NCBI GenBank assembly: GCA_050945795.1
Contig: JBMNTP010000024.1
Coordinates: 1-30,511 of the forward strand
Source: JBMNTP01 sp050945795
GTDB taxonomy: Bacteria > Bacillota > Clostridia > Christensenellales > MGBC116941
Direction: 5' to 3'
DNA: 30,511 bases
In this document: positions 22,413-30,511 of the stretch, piece after piece
How the letters are laid out: every line of letters starts with the position of its first letter
Position numbering within the stretch: the stretch's first letter is position 1
Notes under the pieces: model-generated
The model's database searches: none
Told to the model about the DNA's origin: nothing
What the model saw: the letters and a program-made list of their open reading frames with translations, nothing else
Translations under genes and position numbers: made by a program

Positions 22413-22934
22413 TTGAAGATCATTACAATAGCCGGTCTAATTATGGCGGCTCTGTCGATAAATACCGGATTTTTGCCGGGTATAGGGCTTAGGGCGTTTG
22501 CGCCTGATATGATGCTTATACTAATATTGTCACTTTCTCTAAGGCTCGGGCATAAGCAGGGCAGGTATGTGGCGCTGGCCGGAGGAATTGTTACAGACCT
22601 TATGACGTCAACAACGCTAGGCATATACTCGCTTGTGTATCTGCTGACGGCGCTCGCGGCGGGCATCATTCACAAAGCTAAAATACAGGCGGATAGGGTT
22701 TTCGTGCCGGCGGCAGCGGCGTTCATTCTTTTTATGTTCAAAGATATATTGCTTTTGATTATAGCGCTGCTTTTAGGCGTAAAACTCTCCGCCGGCGAAA
22801 TGCTGGCAGCGGCTTCTGTGCCGTCTGCGGTGGCGACGGCTGCGGGTATGGCGCTTTTATATCAGCCGCTGTTTATGCTGTGCAATGTAAGGTACATGAG
22901 GGCGCGGAGGGAGACGGATTTGCTCGATTTTTAA
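22413..22934 (+). CDS. mreD: Rod-shape-determining protein MreD
   Basis: About 173 residues from TTG 22413, which has GGGAGGGG (22397-22404) at normal distance; ATG 22374 is in frame but lacks a site. Five or six hydrophobic segments fill the chain. GIYSLVYLLTALAAGIIH is the recognisable family stretch. It is the small membrane partner of MreC in the elongasome. Confidence 0.9.
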   Translation: MKIITIAGLIMAALSINTGFLPGIGLRAFAPDMMLILILSLSLRLGHKQGRYVALAGGIVTDLMTSTTLGIYSLVYLLTALAAGIIHKAKIQADRVFVPAAAAFILFMFKDILLLIIALLLGVKLSAGEMLAAASVPSAVATAAGMALLYQPLFMLCNVRYMRARRETDLLDF

Positions 22935-22971
22935 AACGGCAGCCAATAAAAAAGAAAAATTTACAAAACTA

Positions 22972-23023
22972 CGCTGTATGCCGGTATATGACGTTTAAAG
23001 CGGCATACGGCGGTTTGATTTTT
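22972..23023 (+). terminator. Hairpin with T run between mreD and the PBP2 gene
   Basis: CGCTGTATGCCG (22972-22983) pairs along all 12 bases (one G-T) with CGGCATACGGCG (23001-23012), then GTTTGATTTTTTG. It probably ends or attenuates mre transcripts. Confidence 0.7.
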
Positions 23024-23043
23024 TGTGGATAAGATGATACAAT
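23015..23043 (+). promoter_or_regulatory. Promoter of the PBP2-rodA unit
   Basis: TTGATT (23015-23020), 17 bp, TACAAT (23038-23043). Its -35 is built into the T-rich tail of the terminator. Confidence 0.5.
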
Positions 23044-23093
23044 GTTACAAAATTATTACGTTATATTACCAAATAACGATTAGGTAAGGATAC

Positions 23094-25589
23094 ATGTTGA
23101 AGAACAAAAGCAGGTTCATAGTTTTTTCAGGGATAATGACGGCGTTGTGCATTGCCCTTATACTAACGCTGGGAAACCTCACAATAGCGCAAGGCGTTGA
23201 GTACAGCGAGAAGTCCGAAAGCAGGAGCACCCGCACCATAACGCTAAAAGGGCTTAGGGGAAACATATACGATAGAAACGGATTGCCCATGGCTTATGAC
23301 GAAAAGTGCTATGATGTGCATTTCTATAAAGACCCGTCTAAAAACTCTACGCGCAACAGAGCGTATTACACGCAGGTAATAATAGACACAATTGAAATAA
23401 TTGAGCGCAACGGCGGCAAAGTAATAGACGGCTTCAGCCTTTTAAAGGCGGAGGACGGCTCGTTCTATTTCAAATGGGAAAGGGAAAACCTAACATCATC
23501 GCAAAAGCTTACCGAAGCGCAAAAGCAGAGCCGCGAAAAGCTGTGGCGCGGCAATTTCTACCTTAGCGAAGACCTTTCAAAGGAAGAAGCGTATGTGACG
23601 CTTAGAAACCGGTATCAGATACCTAAAGAGTATACATATGAGCAGGCGATTAAGGTGTTGTCGGTCTGGCAGGAAGTGCAGGCGATAGCATTTCGCGCCT
23701 TTGAGCCGGTGGTAATAGCGCAAAATGTCAATATGCAGACGGTGGCCGAGATTGAAACGCGTTCTATGGAGCTTGAGGGTATGCGCATGGGCGAAAGCAG
23801 CAAGCGCATTTATCCAAGAGGCGAAACGGCGGCTCATGTTGTTGGCTATATAGGAAGGCAGTATTATACCAGCGAGAGGCTGGCCGAGATGCTTGAAAGA
23901 GGATACAGCGAAAGCGATAAGACGGGGATAGAAGGCGTTGAGGCGACGATGGAAGCCTACCTTACCGGGAATACGCTGGAGCGGCAGGGCAAAAGGGTTA
24001 TCGAGGTAAACAACAGAGGCAAGGAAACAAAGGAATTATCTTACGATGCGCCCAAAGCCGGCCACGATGTAATACTCACTATAGACATGGGCCTTCAGAA
24101 AAAGACGGAGGAGGCGCTCGCTAAAAACATAAGCGATATACGCGCCGAGCAGGAAAGGCTTTATGCCGAAAAGACAGAAGAATATGATGAGAAGGTGGCT
24201 GTTCGTGGCGGCGCCGAGATTATGATGGCGCAGATGGGCTCCGCTGTTGTTATAGATGTCAATAACGGCGATGTATTAAGCCTTGCGAATTATCCGTCAT
24301 ACGATCCAAACGCTTTTATTGAAGGCATGACGACGGAGGAATATACACTTCTCGCCGAGGATGAAAGAAAGCCGCTTTTTAACAAGGCGGTAAACGCCGG
24401 TACGCCGGGCTCTATATTTAAAATGGTAACAGCGCTTGCCGGTCTGATGGAGCAGGATATAACGGTAAGCGAAAGAATAGACGATAAGGGGCATTTTGTA
24501 GAGCATATTACAAACCCAACAGAGGCACAAAGAAAGCAGGCACCAAGATGCTGGCAGCATAACTATACGCAGCATCAGCAGCTTGATGTAGTGGGGGCGC
24601 TGGAGCAAAGCTGTAACTACTATTTCTATACTGTAGCGCACAGGATGGGCATAACGCTGCTTGATAAATGGGCGGACAACCTTGGCCTTACAAATCCGAC
24701 AGGTATAGAAATAACCGGCGAGGTAAGCGGCAAGGTAGGAAACCAGAAGGTACTCTATGACAATACCAAATCGCTACAGCAGCAGATGACGGCAAAGCCA
24801 ATACTTGTGCAGAAGCAGGTAAAGTCGTTCCTTAGCAGATATTGCGATGAACTAAACCTCTCTCCGACCGCCGCCGCGCTCGATGAAGCAGCAAATAAGC
24901 TCGTTGAGCTGGTCGATGAAAGGATAGACATAGGCGCGGAAATAAGAAGTGTTATGGCGGATGTGCTTGATATACATGAGGCCGTTTCATACTCCAACAG
25001 ATGGGACGCCGAGATTTCATCGAGCCTTTCGCAAATAAGATGGAGTCCCAACGATACGATAGTTTCAGGCATAGGACAAGGCGTTACCACCGTTACTCCG
25101 GTCGGCGTGGCGAGATATGTTTCGGCTCTGGTAAACGGCGGTACGGTATACGATTTGCATGTAGTTAAAAAGATAGTAGATATAGACGGCAATACCGTAA
25201 AGGAAATGGAGCCGGTAGTCAACATGCAGCTTGATATACCAATCCAGTATATAAACGCTATTAAAGAGGGAATGAAGGGCGTTATAAATCCGGAGGACAG
25301 GGGAACGGCGGCAAATTACTTCGCCGACTGGACAACAGAGAGGATAAACGAGGTAGGAGCCAAGACGGGCACTGGCCAGGTATCTAAGATTGATCTTGAG
25401 AATAACGCTTGGTTCGTAGCGTTTACGCCTTATGACAAGCCTGAAATTGCCGTTGTAGTGCATATACCAAACGGCTATTCGGGCGGCATGGCGTCATATA
25501 CAGCAAAGGAAATTATACAGTATTATCTAGACCAAAAAGAGCTGCCGCAGCAAGAAGCTATACCGGTGGTAAACGACTTTACCGAATAA
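23094..25589 (+). CDS. mrdA: Penicillin-binding protein 2 (class B PBP, elongasome transpeptidase)
   Basis: 831 residues, long for PBP2 (usually 600-700). Membrane anchor about 8-30; pedestal with RGNIYDRNGLPMAYD (55-69) and YPRGETAAHVVGY; transpeptidase domain with the active-site GSIFK (Ser440, Lys443), SCN (506-508) and KTGTGQ (757-762). The domain crosslinks peptidoglycan outside the membrane and is the beta-lactam target. Two insertions explain the size: about 100 residues in the pedestal (85-200) and a helical, charged stretch between SxN and KTG (about 558-650). It is followed 17 bp later by rodA, its glycosyltransferase partner. Confidence 0.94.
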   Translation: MLKNKSRFIVFSGIMTALCIALILTLGNLTIAQGVEYSEKSESRSTRTITLKGLRGNIYDRNGLPMAYDEKCYDVHFYKDPSKNSTRNRAYYTQVIIDTIEIIERNGGKVIDGFSLLKAEDGSFYFKWERENLTSSQKLTEAQKQSREKLWRGNFYLSEDLSKEEAYVTLRNRYQIPKEYTYEQAIKVLSVWQEVQAIAFRAFEPVVIAQNVNMQTVAEIETRSMELEGMRMGESSKRIYPRGETAAHVVGYIGRQYYTSERLAEMLERGYSESDKTGIEGVEATMEAYLTGNTLERQGKRVIEVNNRGKETKELSYDAPKAGHDVILTIDMGLQKKTEEALAKNISDIRAEQERLYAEKTEEYDEKVAVRGGAEIMMAQMGSAVVIDVNNGDVLSLANYPSYDPNAFIEGMTTEEYTLLAEDERKPLFNKAVNAGTPGSIFKMVTALAGLMEQDITVSERIDDKGHFVEHITNPTEAQRKQAPRCWQHNYTQHQQLDVVGALEQSCNYYFYTVAHRMGITLLDKWADNLGLTNPTGIEITGEVSGKVGNQKVLYDNTKSLQQQMTAKPILVQKQVKSFLSRYCDELNLSPTAAALDEAANKLVELVDERIDIGAEIRSVMADVLDIHEAVSYSNRWDAEISSSLSQIRWSPNDTIVSGIGQGVTTVTPVGVARYVSALVNGGTVYDLHVVKKIVDIDGNTVKEMEPVVNMQLDIPIQYINAIKEGMKGVINPEDRGTAANYFADWTTERINEVGAKTGTGQVSKIDLENNAWFVAFTPYDKPEIAVVVHIPNGYSGGMASYTAKEIIQYYLDQKELPQQEAIPVVNDFTE

Positions 25590-25606
25590 GGACAAACGGT
25601 GTTTTA

Positions 25607-26782
25607 ATGAAACTTATAGATAGAAAAATGCTAAAGAACTTTGACTGGCTGCTGCTGGCTATGATATCGATTGTAGTCATGTTCGGCCTTGTTATACTCG
25701 CTAATGCTTCGGCAAGTCCGTATGGCGGAGATGATGGCGCGTTTTCCTTCCTCTCAAAGATTGATTTTACTTATGTGCTGCTTCAGATGCTGTGGTACTT
25801 TGTAGGCGTAGCGGCTATGATAGTTGTATCGCTATTTGATTACCATAGCGTTGCCGAGATTATCGACTGGATTTATTGGATAAATGTCGGCGTACTAGCT
25901 GCGCTTATAGCGTTCGGCAAGGTGACACGAGGCATAACAGGCTGGATACTTATAGGCGATAGGGGAATTCAGCCGTCCGAGCTGTGCAAAATAACGATTA
26001 TATTCATTCTGGCAAAGATATTGAGCGAGAGGCTTGAAAACTCCGGCGGCTCTTTAGGCTGGAAGGACATATGGGCGGTGGTATGGCGCGTGGGTATACC
26101 GCTTGTGCTTGTTATGTCGCAGCCGGACTGGGGAACGGCGGCGGTGTATATAGTTATACTCGCGGGTATGCTTTTTGTCGCCAAAATAAGCTATGGCAAA
26201 ATAGCGATAATTCTTGGCTCCGGTGCGGCGCTGGCTCCGGTACTGTGGGCTATAATGGCGGACTGGCAAAGAAACAGGATACTCGACTTTTTAGGCAAGA
26301 CCGATGACGCTACGGCGGCAACAAAACATGTTGAGCAGTCAAAGCTTATTATCGGTTCGGGGCAGCTTAAAGGGAGAGGGCTTTTTAATGACGGAGCGCT
26401 AAGCCGCCTCGACTATCTCGCTGAGGACAGCACCGATTTTATATTCGCCGTTACGGCGGAATCGCTAGGGTTTATAGGCGGAGTGGTACTTATAATACTC
26501 TACTTCTTTATACTCTTTCGCCTGCTATATATGGCAACAAAGGCAAAGGATATGTTCGGCACGCTTATAATAATAGGCGTTATGTCCATGATGCTTTTCC
26601 ATGTTGTAGAGAATATAGGCATGACAATGGGCATGCTGCCGGTAACCGGCATACCGCTGCCGTTTTTCAGCTACGGAGGCTCAAGTATGCTGACAAACTT
26701 TTTAGCCATAGGACTGGTACAGAATGTTTTAATGAGGCGGGGCAAGAAAAGCTTTAACAAACCGGTACGTCTAAACGAATAG
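25607..26782 (+). CDS. rodA: Rod-shape peptidoglycan glycosyltransferase RodA (SEDS family)
   Basis: 391 residues with about ten membrane segments. Family stretches include IGDRGIQPSELCKI (116-129), SQPDWGTAAV (171-180; usually QPDLGTA), STDFIFAVTAESLGFIG with the likely catalytic Asp277, and PVTGIPLPFFSYGGSS near the end. RodA polymerises lipid II into glycan strands in a complex with PBP2, encoded just upstream. A second SEDS protein, FtsW, would serve division; linkage to mre genes and PBP2 favours RodA here. Confidence 0.95.
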   Translation: MKLIDRKMLKNFDWLLLAMISIVVMFGLVILANASASPYGGDDGAFSFLSKIDFTYVLLQMLWYFVGVAAMIVVSLFDYHSVAEIIDWIYWINVGVLAALIAFGKVTRGITGWILIGDRGIQPSELCKITIIFILAKILSERLENSGGSLGWKDIWAVVWRVGIPLVLVMSQPDWGTAAVYIVILAGMLFVAKISYGKIAIILGSGAALAPVLWAIMADWQRNRILDFLGKTDDATAATKHVEQSKLIIGSGQLKGRGLFNDGALSRLDYLAEDSTDFIFAVTAESLGFIGGVVLIILYFFILFRLLYMATKAKDMFGTLIIIGVMSMMLFHVVENIGMTMGMLPVTGIPLPFFSYGGSSMLTNFLAIGLVQNVLMRRGKKSFNKPVRLNE

Positions 26783-26805
26783 AGAACGATTAAAAATCCC
26801 GTAAT

Positions 26806-26832
26806 AAAAATGCCTATCAAGGCATTTTTTTT
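26806..26832 (+). terminator. Terminator after rodA
   Basis: AAAAATGCCT (26806-26815) and AGGCATTTTT (26820-26829) pair perfectly over a 4-base loop; the T run extends to 26832. Confidence 0.85.
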
Positions 26833-26981
26833 CTTTCCTATAGGCTTTCGCAAAACAAGGAATTACGCTTATGCGGGCGACGCTATTTCAAAAGACTTAC
26901 ATGCTTTTTAATTTTATTTTACTAAATGCAACCCAACGCACATATCAATTATTAAAAGGATTGTGAAAGGGTTGTTTTGCC

Positions 26982-27764
26982 ATGCAGGGAAACGATATAA
27001 AAAAAGCTGAGGCTACTCCGTTTAAAACTATGGTTAAAGGCGCGGGCATAGACCGCTCTGATTTTGAGACGGGTACTAAGATATACGAAAGCGAACGGCT
27101 GCCGTTATATATACGCGGCAGAAACAACGCTCCCCGGCCAACTGCGCTAAAAAGGCCGCGGTCGGAGGAGGATGTCGAGGAGACTAAGAAGCTTAAGAGC
27201 ATGGTTATAAAGCTGGCGGTATGCGCGGCGGTTTGTCTTGCCGTGCTTATGTTCGCAAAGGTGGACGCGCCTTTTGCCCGCCAGGTGACGGACGGCGTTA
27301 AAACGGCGCTGACTTTTGAAGTGAACATAGACGAAACGCTGGGCAAGCTCAAGTTCGTGCAAGAAGTATTTCCGGATACCGCTACAGTAATGGCTCCGGA
27401 CGACACATACGCCTGGCCGGTGCAAGGCGATATTATAACGGTGTTTGGAGAGGACAGCAAAGGTATTGTTTTTAGAAGCGACACCATGGGCGATGTTATG
27501 TCACCCGCCTCCGGCACGCTTAGCAACGTTGAAATAGACGAGCAGATAACAATTGAGATCGATCATGGCTCAGGTCTTATCTCGATACTCAAATTCAGTG
27601 GCGCCGCCGCCACGCTAGGCGAGGGCAGCGAACTTAGAAAAGGCGGATATGTCGGGCTGGTGGATTCCGGCAAGACTGTATATTTTGAAATGCAAAAAGA
27701 CGGAGTGGCGGTTGACCCGGCGGCGGTGCTGGGGCTTAACGCCGAGCTTACGGTTGAAAAATAA
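26982..27764 (+). CDS. SpoIVFA-like protein: membrane-anchored, degenerate M23 (LytM) domain
   Basis: 260 residues: a charged cytoplasmic N-terminus (1-72), one membrane segment (about 73-91), and an extracytoplasmic M23-like domain (about 135-255) recognisable from YAWPVQGDIITVFG, SPASGTLSNV, DHGSGLISIL and VYFEMQKDGVAVDP. The histidines of active M23 peptidases are missing (HLHFE is replaced by TVYFE), as in SpoIVFA of Bacillus, which does not cleave but anchors and regulates the SpoIVFB protease. The next gene, overlapping by one base at 27764, is that protease. Ribosome site GAAAGGG upstream. The call rests on architecture plus partner. Confidence 0.8.
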   Translation: MQGNDIKKAEATPFKTMVKGAGIDRSDFETGTKIYESERLPLYIRGRNNAPRPTALKRPRSEEDVEETKKLKSMVIKLAVCAAVCLAVLMFAKVDAPFARQVTDGVKTALTFEVNIDETLGKLKFVQEVFPDTATVMAPDDTYAWPVQGDIITVFGEDSKGIVFRSDTMGDVMSPASGTLSNVEIDEQITIEIDHGSGLISILKFSGAAATLGEGSELRKGGYVGLVDSGKTVYFEMQKDGVAVDPAAVLGLNAELTVEK

Positions 27765-28633
27765 TGAGGGCAGGGACGCTTTTTGGCGTTGAAATAAAAA
27801 TCGATACCGTTCTCCTTATTGTTTCTCCCGCGGTGGTGCTTTTCGCCGGGGGAGATACTCTTATAGCCATATTCACCGCCATATTCCTGCACGAGTGCTG
27901 CCACGCCGTTGTAGCGGCGGCGTTTGGCATGAGGGTTAAATGCATGAGGCTGTCGCCTTTTGGCGGTACGGCGGTTATAGAAGATATGGCGGGCTCTGGG
28001 TATGAGGCGGTGGTGGCGGCGGCAGGGCCGCTGTTTTCGCTGGCGCTTGGCGGCTTGGCGGTAGCGGCGGGCATGTATGTGCCGTCTAGGTTCCTTGAGC
28101 GGCTGGCACAGGCGTCTTTCCTGCTTGCGGCATTCAATATGCTGCCCGCCTTCCCTCTCGATGGAGGGAGGATTCTAAGGGCTTCTCTCGCTTCGTTTAT
28201 GCCTTTAAAAAAGGCAACAGCCATAGCTTCAGGCTTTGGCGCTGTTATAGGCGCCTTTCTAATGCTTGGCGGTGTATACTATCTTATTATGGGCAGCATA
28301 CGCCCTACCGCGCTTATAACGGGCGGCTGGCTGCTGCTGGCGTCTATAAGCGAAAGGAGCCGCGGCTCATATAACCTATACAGCGCTGTAACCAAAAGGC
28401 AGGACGCTATAAGCCTTGGCAAAAGGATGAGGATAAGGCATATAGCTGCGGCAAGCACCACCTCCGCCGCCGATATAGCCGCCGCGCTTGAGCCGGGCAA
28501 ATATACGCTTATAAAGGTTATAGGCAGGGACGGGCAAATTATAGGCGAGCTTAGTGAGGGGGAGCTGCTAAAAGGTATTATAAACGCGAAGGGAACGGTC
28601 AGTATAGGCAGGCTGGTAAGCAAACAAGGTTGA
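27764..28633 (+). CDS. SpoIVFB-like site-2 protease (M50 family)
   Basis: 289 residues. The zinc site is FLHECCH (HExxH at 43-47) in a membrane segment plus NMLPAFPLDGGRIL with Asp133, the second S2P motif. Membrane segments cover about 12-50, 84-104, 115-130 and 145-185; residues 215-285 look like a C-terminal CBS-type domain, as in SpoIVFB. In Bacillus, SpoIVFB cuts pro-sigmaK in the mother cell and is held by SpoIVFA; the preceding gene is a SpoIVFA-like protein, so the pair probably does a similar task. Whether the organism sporulates cannot be settled from this window. Confidence 0.88.
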   Translation: MRAGTLFGVEIKIDTVLLIVSPAVVLFAGGDTLIAIFTAIFLHECCHAVVAAAFGMRVKCMRLSPFGGTAVIEDMAGSGYEAVVAAAGPLFSLALGGLAVAAGMYVPSRFLERLAQASFLLAAFNMLPAFPLDGGRILRASLASFMPLKKATAIASGFGAVIGAFLMLGGVYYLIMGSIRPTALITGGWLLLASISERSRGSYNLYSAVTKRQDAISLGKRMRIRHIAAASTTSAADIAAALEPGKYTLIKVIGRDGQIIGELSEGELLKGIINAKGTVSIGRLVSKQG

Positions 28634-28687
28634 TATTGGCAGCTTGCGGTGGTAAGATTAAATGAGTGTAATGAACGGAGAATTAGT

Positions 28688-30445
28688 GTGGACAAGCTGG
28701 AGAGAGCTTTAAAATATGTTGCCAAACCGGCAAGGTATTGCGGTGGAGAGTGGAATATGGCGGTCAAGCAGCCCGATGAGGTTGAGCTTCGCTTTGCCTT
28801 TGCTTTTCCCGATACATATGAGATAGGCATGTCGCATCTTGGCCTTAAAATACTTTATCATATCCTAAACAGCAGGCAGGATACCTATTGCGAAAGGCTT
28901 TTCGCGCCGTGGACGGATATGGAGGAGATTATGCGAAGAGAGGACATACCTCTCTTTTCACTTGAGACCAAGTCTAGCGCCGCCGATTTTGACATAATAG
29001 GATTTACTCTGCAATATGAGATGTGCTATACAAACATACTCAATATGCTAGATCTTAGCGGCATACCGATAGAGTCGCGCGATAGGGGCGAAGAGCATCC
29101 TTTTGTTATAGCCGGCGGGCCGTGTGCCTGTAATCCTTTTCCTTTGTCTCCTTTTATAGACTTTTTTGTGCTTGGAGACGGCGAGGAAATAATAAACGAG
29201 ATAGCCGACCTTTATATAAACTGGAAAAGGTCGGGGCAAAAGCGGCAGGAGTTTATAGAGGCGGCGGCAAAGCTTGACGGCGTGTTTGTGCCGTCAAAAG
29301 GCACTCCGGCTAAAAAGCGCATTATAAAAGAGCTTGATACCGCCGCATTTCCAAAAGATATAATAGTGCCTTTTATGGGAACGGTACATGATAGGGTAAC
29401 GCTTGAAATAATGCGCGGCTGTACAAGAGGGTGTCGGTTTTGTCAGGCCGGGTATATATACCGTCCGGTGCGTGAGCGCGGCAAAGATACGCTTATCGAT
29501 ACGGCGCGGTGCAGCATAGATACGACGGGGTATGATGAGATATCGCTTTCGTCACTATCGAGCGGCGATTATTCTGAGCTGGCTCCGCTTATTAAGTCGC
29601 TTATATCGGATATGAAGCAGAGAAGGGTGTCGGTGTCGCTGCCCTCTTTGAGGATAGATTCGTTCGCCAAAGAATATATAGAGGATATGCCTTCTGTTAG
29701 GAAGTCGGGGCTTACATTTGCGCCCGAAGCCGGAACGCAACGGCTTCGGGATGTTATAAATAAGAACGTTACGGAAGAAGATATGCTTAGCGCCGCGAGA
29801 AGCGCTCTTGAGGCGGGCTGGAATACCGTTAAGCTGTATTTTATGATAGGTTTGCCTACCGAAACAGAGGACGATATAAGAGGCATTGCCGAGCTTGCCG
29901 AGAAGGTGGCGCGCGAATACTACTCGATACCTCGTCAGATGAGGGCGAAGGGACTTAAAATTACGGTAAGCACTTCGTCTTTTGTGCCAAAGCCGCATAC
30001 GCCTTTCCAATGGGTGGGGCAGGCATCTATTGATGAGCTTTATCAAAAGCAGCGGATGCTCAAATCGCTGCTTGACAAAAGATACTTCTCCTATAATTGG
30101 CATGACCCAAAGCTTAGTATGCTTGAGGCGGTTTTCGCAAGGGGAGGGGAGGAAACGTCGGCGGTTTTGGCCGAGGCGTTTAGAGCCGGTTGCCGGTTTG
30201 ATAGCTGGAATGAAACATTCGATTTTGACAAATGGCGTATGGCGTTTGAAAAATGCGGCCTTGATATGGAAAAGATGGCTCAAAAGCAATTTGAGCCTGA
30301 TGAGCCTATGCCGTGGGATATAATATCATACGGCGTTACAAAAGAGTTTTTGTTAGAAGAATACCAAAAAGCGCTGCGCGAAGATGTTACAGACGACTGC
30401 CGTTTAGGCTGCCATGCCTGCGGATTGCAGGAGGTTTGCCTGTGA
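28688..30445 (+). CDS. TIGR03960-type radical SAM protein
   Basis: About 585 residues from GTG 28688, which has GGAG seven bases upstream; the longer in-frame start at 28649 lacks a site. An N-terminal B12-binding-like region (about 35-175; PDTYEIGMSHLGLKILYHIL, IAGGPCACNP) precedes the radical SAM core with Cys245-x3-Cys249-x2-Cys252 (RGCTRGCRFCQAGYIYRP) that binds a [4Fe-4S] cluster and S-adenosylmethionine. The C-terminus has further cysteines (DDCRLGCHACGLQEVC). The family is widespread in Clostridia next to a TIGR03936 gene, which indeed follows with a 4-bp overlap. I know of no established reaction for the pair. Confidence 0.9.
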   Translation: MDKLERALKYVAKPARYCGGEWNMAVKQPDEVELRFAFAFPDTYEIGMSHLGLKILYHILNSRQDTYCERLFAPWTDMEEIMRREDIPLFSLETKSSAADFDIIGFTLQYEMCYTNILNMLDLSGIPIESRDRGEEHPFVIAGGPCACNPFPLSPFIDFFVLGDGEEIINEIADLYINWKRSGQKRQEFIEAAAKLDGVFVPSKGTPAKKRIIKELDTAAFPKDIIVPFMGTVHDRVTLEIMRGCTRGCRFCQAGYIYRPVRERGKDTLIDTARCSIDTTGYDEISLSSLSSGDYSELAPLIKSLISDMKQRRVSVSLPSLRIDSFAKEYIEDMPSVRKSGLTFAPEAGTQRLRDVINKNVTEEDMLSAARSALEAGWNTVKLYFMIGLPTETEDDIRGIAELAEKVAREYYSIPRQMRAKGLKITVSTSSFVPKPHTPFQWVGQASIDELYQKQRMLKSLLDKRYFSYNWHDPKLSMLEAVFARGGEETSAVLAEAFRAGCRFDSWNETFDFDKWRMAFEKCGLDMEKMAQKQFEPDEPMPWDIISYGVTKEFLLEEYQKALREDVTDDCRLGCHACGLQEVCL

Positions 30446-30511
30446 GGATAATAGCCAGATTTAAAAAAGTGGGCGCGGCGGCGTTTATGTCGCATCTTGA
30501 TTTGCAGAGGT
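30442..30511 (+). CDS. TIGR03936 / DUF2344 radical-SAM-linked protein, N-terminus (runs off window end)
   Basis: GTG 30442 overlaps the stop of the radical SAM gene and has GGAGG (30430-30434) seven bases upstream. The 23 visible codons read MRIIARFKKVGAAAFMSHLD, the typical opening of the family (RF-K-G-x-x-x-FxSHLDLxR). The protein is the usual partner of TIGR03960 proteins, and in some bacteria the two are fused. The rest is outside the window. Confidence 0.85.
   Translation, partial: MRIIARFKKVGAAAFMSHLDLQR

Noticed and set aside
1..30511. CRISPR arrays, rRNA or tRNA genes, prophage structural genes.
   Set aside because: No regularly spaced repeats, no rRNA or tRNA signatures and no phage genes were seen on either strand.

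Overview
The window looks like the chromosome of an anaerobic Gram-positive bacterium of the class Clostridia (Bacillota). Three things point there: a six-gene Rnf cluster in the clostridial order C-D-G-E-A-B, an MreBCD-PBP2-RodA cell-shape cluster running into a SpoIVFA/SpoIVFB-like pair, and a TIGR03960 radical-SAM gene followed by the start of its TIGR03936 partner. Two riboswitches (yybP-ykoY manganese and tetrahydrofolate) and strong GGAGG ribosome binding sites fit. Many genes start with TTG or GTG. No species can be named from sequence alone.

Region 1 (1-2820) is an accessory edge. Two BlaI/MecI-type repressor genes diverge from a 185-bp control region that carries two promoters of the same architecture and four CTAC-N4-GTAG dyads. 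The rightward repressor is translationally coupled to a small membrane-protein reading frame that is cut off near position 898. There it meets a scrambled large serine recombinase: a ~110-bp internal piece lies inverted (899-1010, minus strand) against the C-terminal two-thirds of the same kind of gene (1002-2057, plus strand). About 760 bp without genes follow, holding hairpin-bearing direct repeats.

Region 2 (2745-7609) holds a SERCA-like P-type ATPase under a manganese riboswitch, a folate ECF transporter S component under a THF riboswitch, and an iron-type alcohol dehydrogenase.

Region 3 (7682-13826) holds an LCP cell-wall ligase-like protein with an unusual helical C-terminus, a GNAT-like protein, a TM7S3-like membrane protein, a TauE/SafE permease split into two half-genes (the second fused to a VanY-type D,D-carboxypeptidase), and an amidohydrolase.

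Region 4 (13836-19717) has gapA as a single-gene unit and then rnfCDGEAB, the membrane ferredoxin:NAD+ oxidoreductase. Its RnfB is only about 100 residues and lacks the ferredoxin domains.

Region 5 (19745-30511) has maf, mreBCD, PBP2 and rodA (elongation machinery), then spoIVFA/spoIVFB-like genes (intramembrane processing in the sporulation family), then the radical-SAM pair, the second member of which runs off the end.

The most unusual items are the mini-RnfB, the half-permease/VanY fusion, the inverted recombinase fragment and the LCP protein whose tail looks like two copies of a DnaK-lid-type helical unit.
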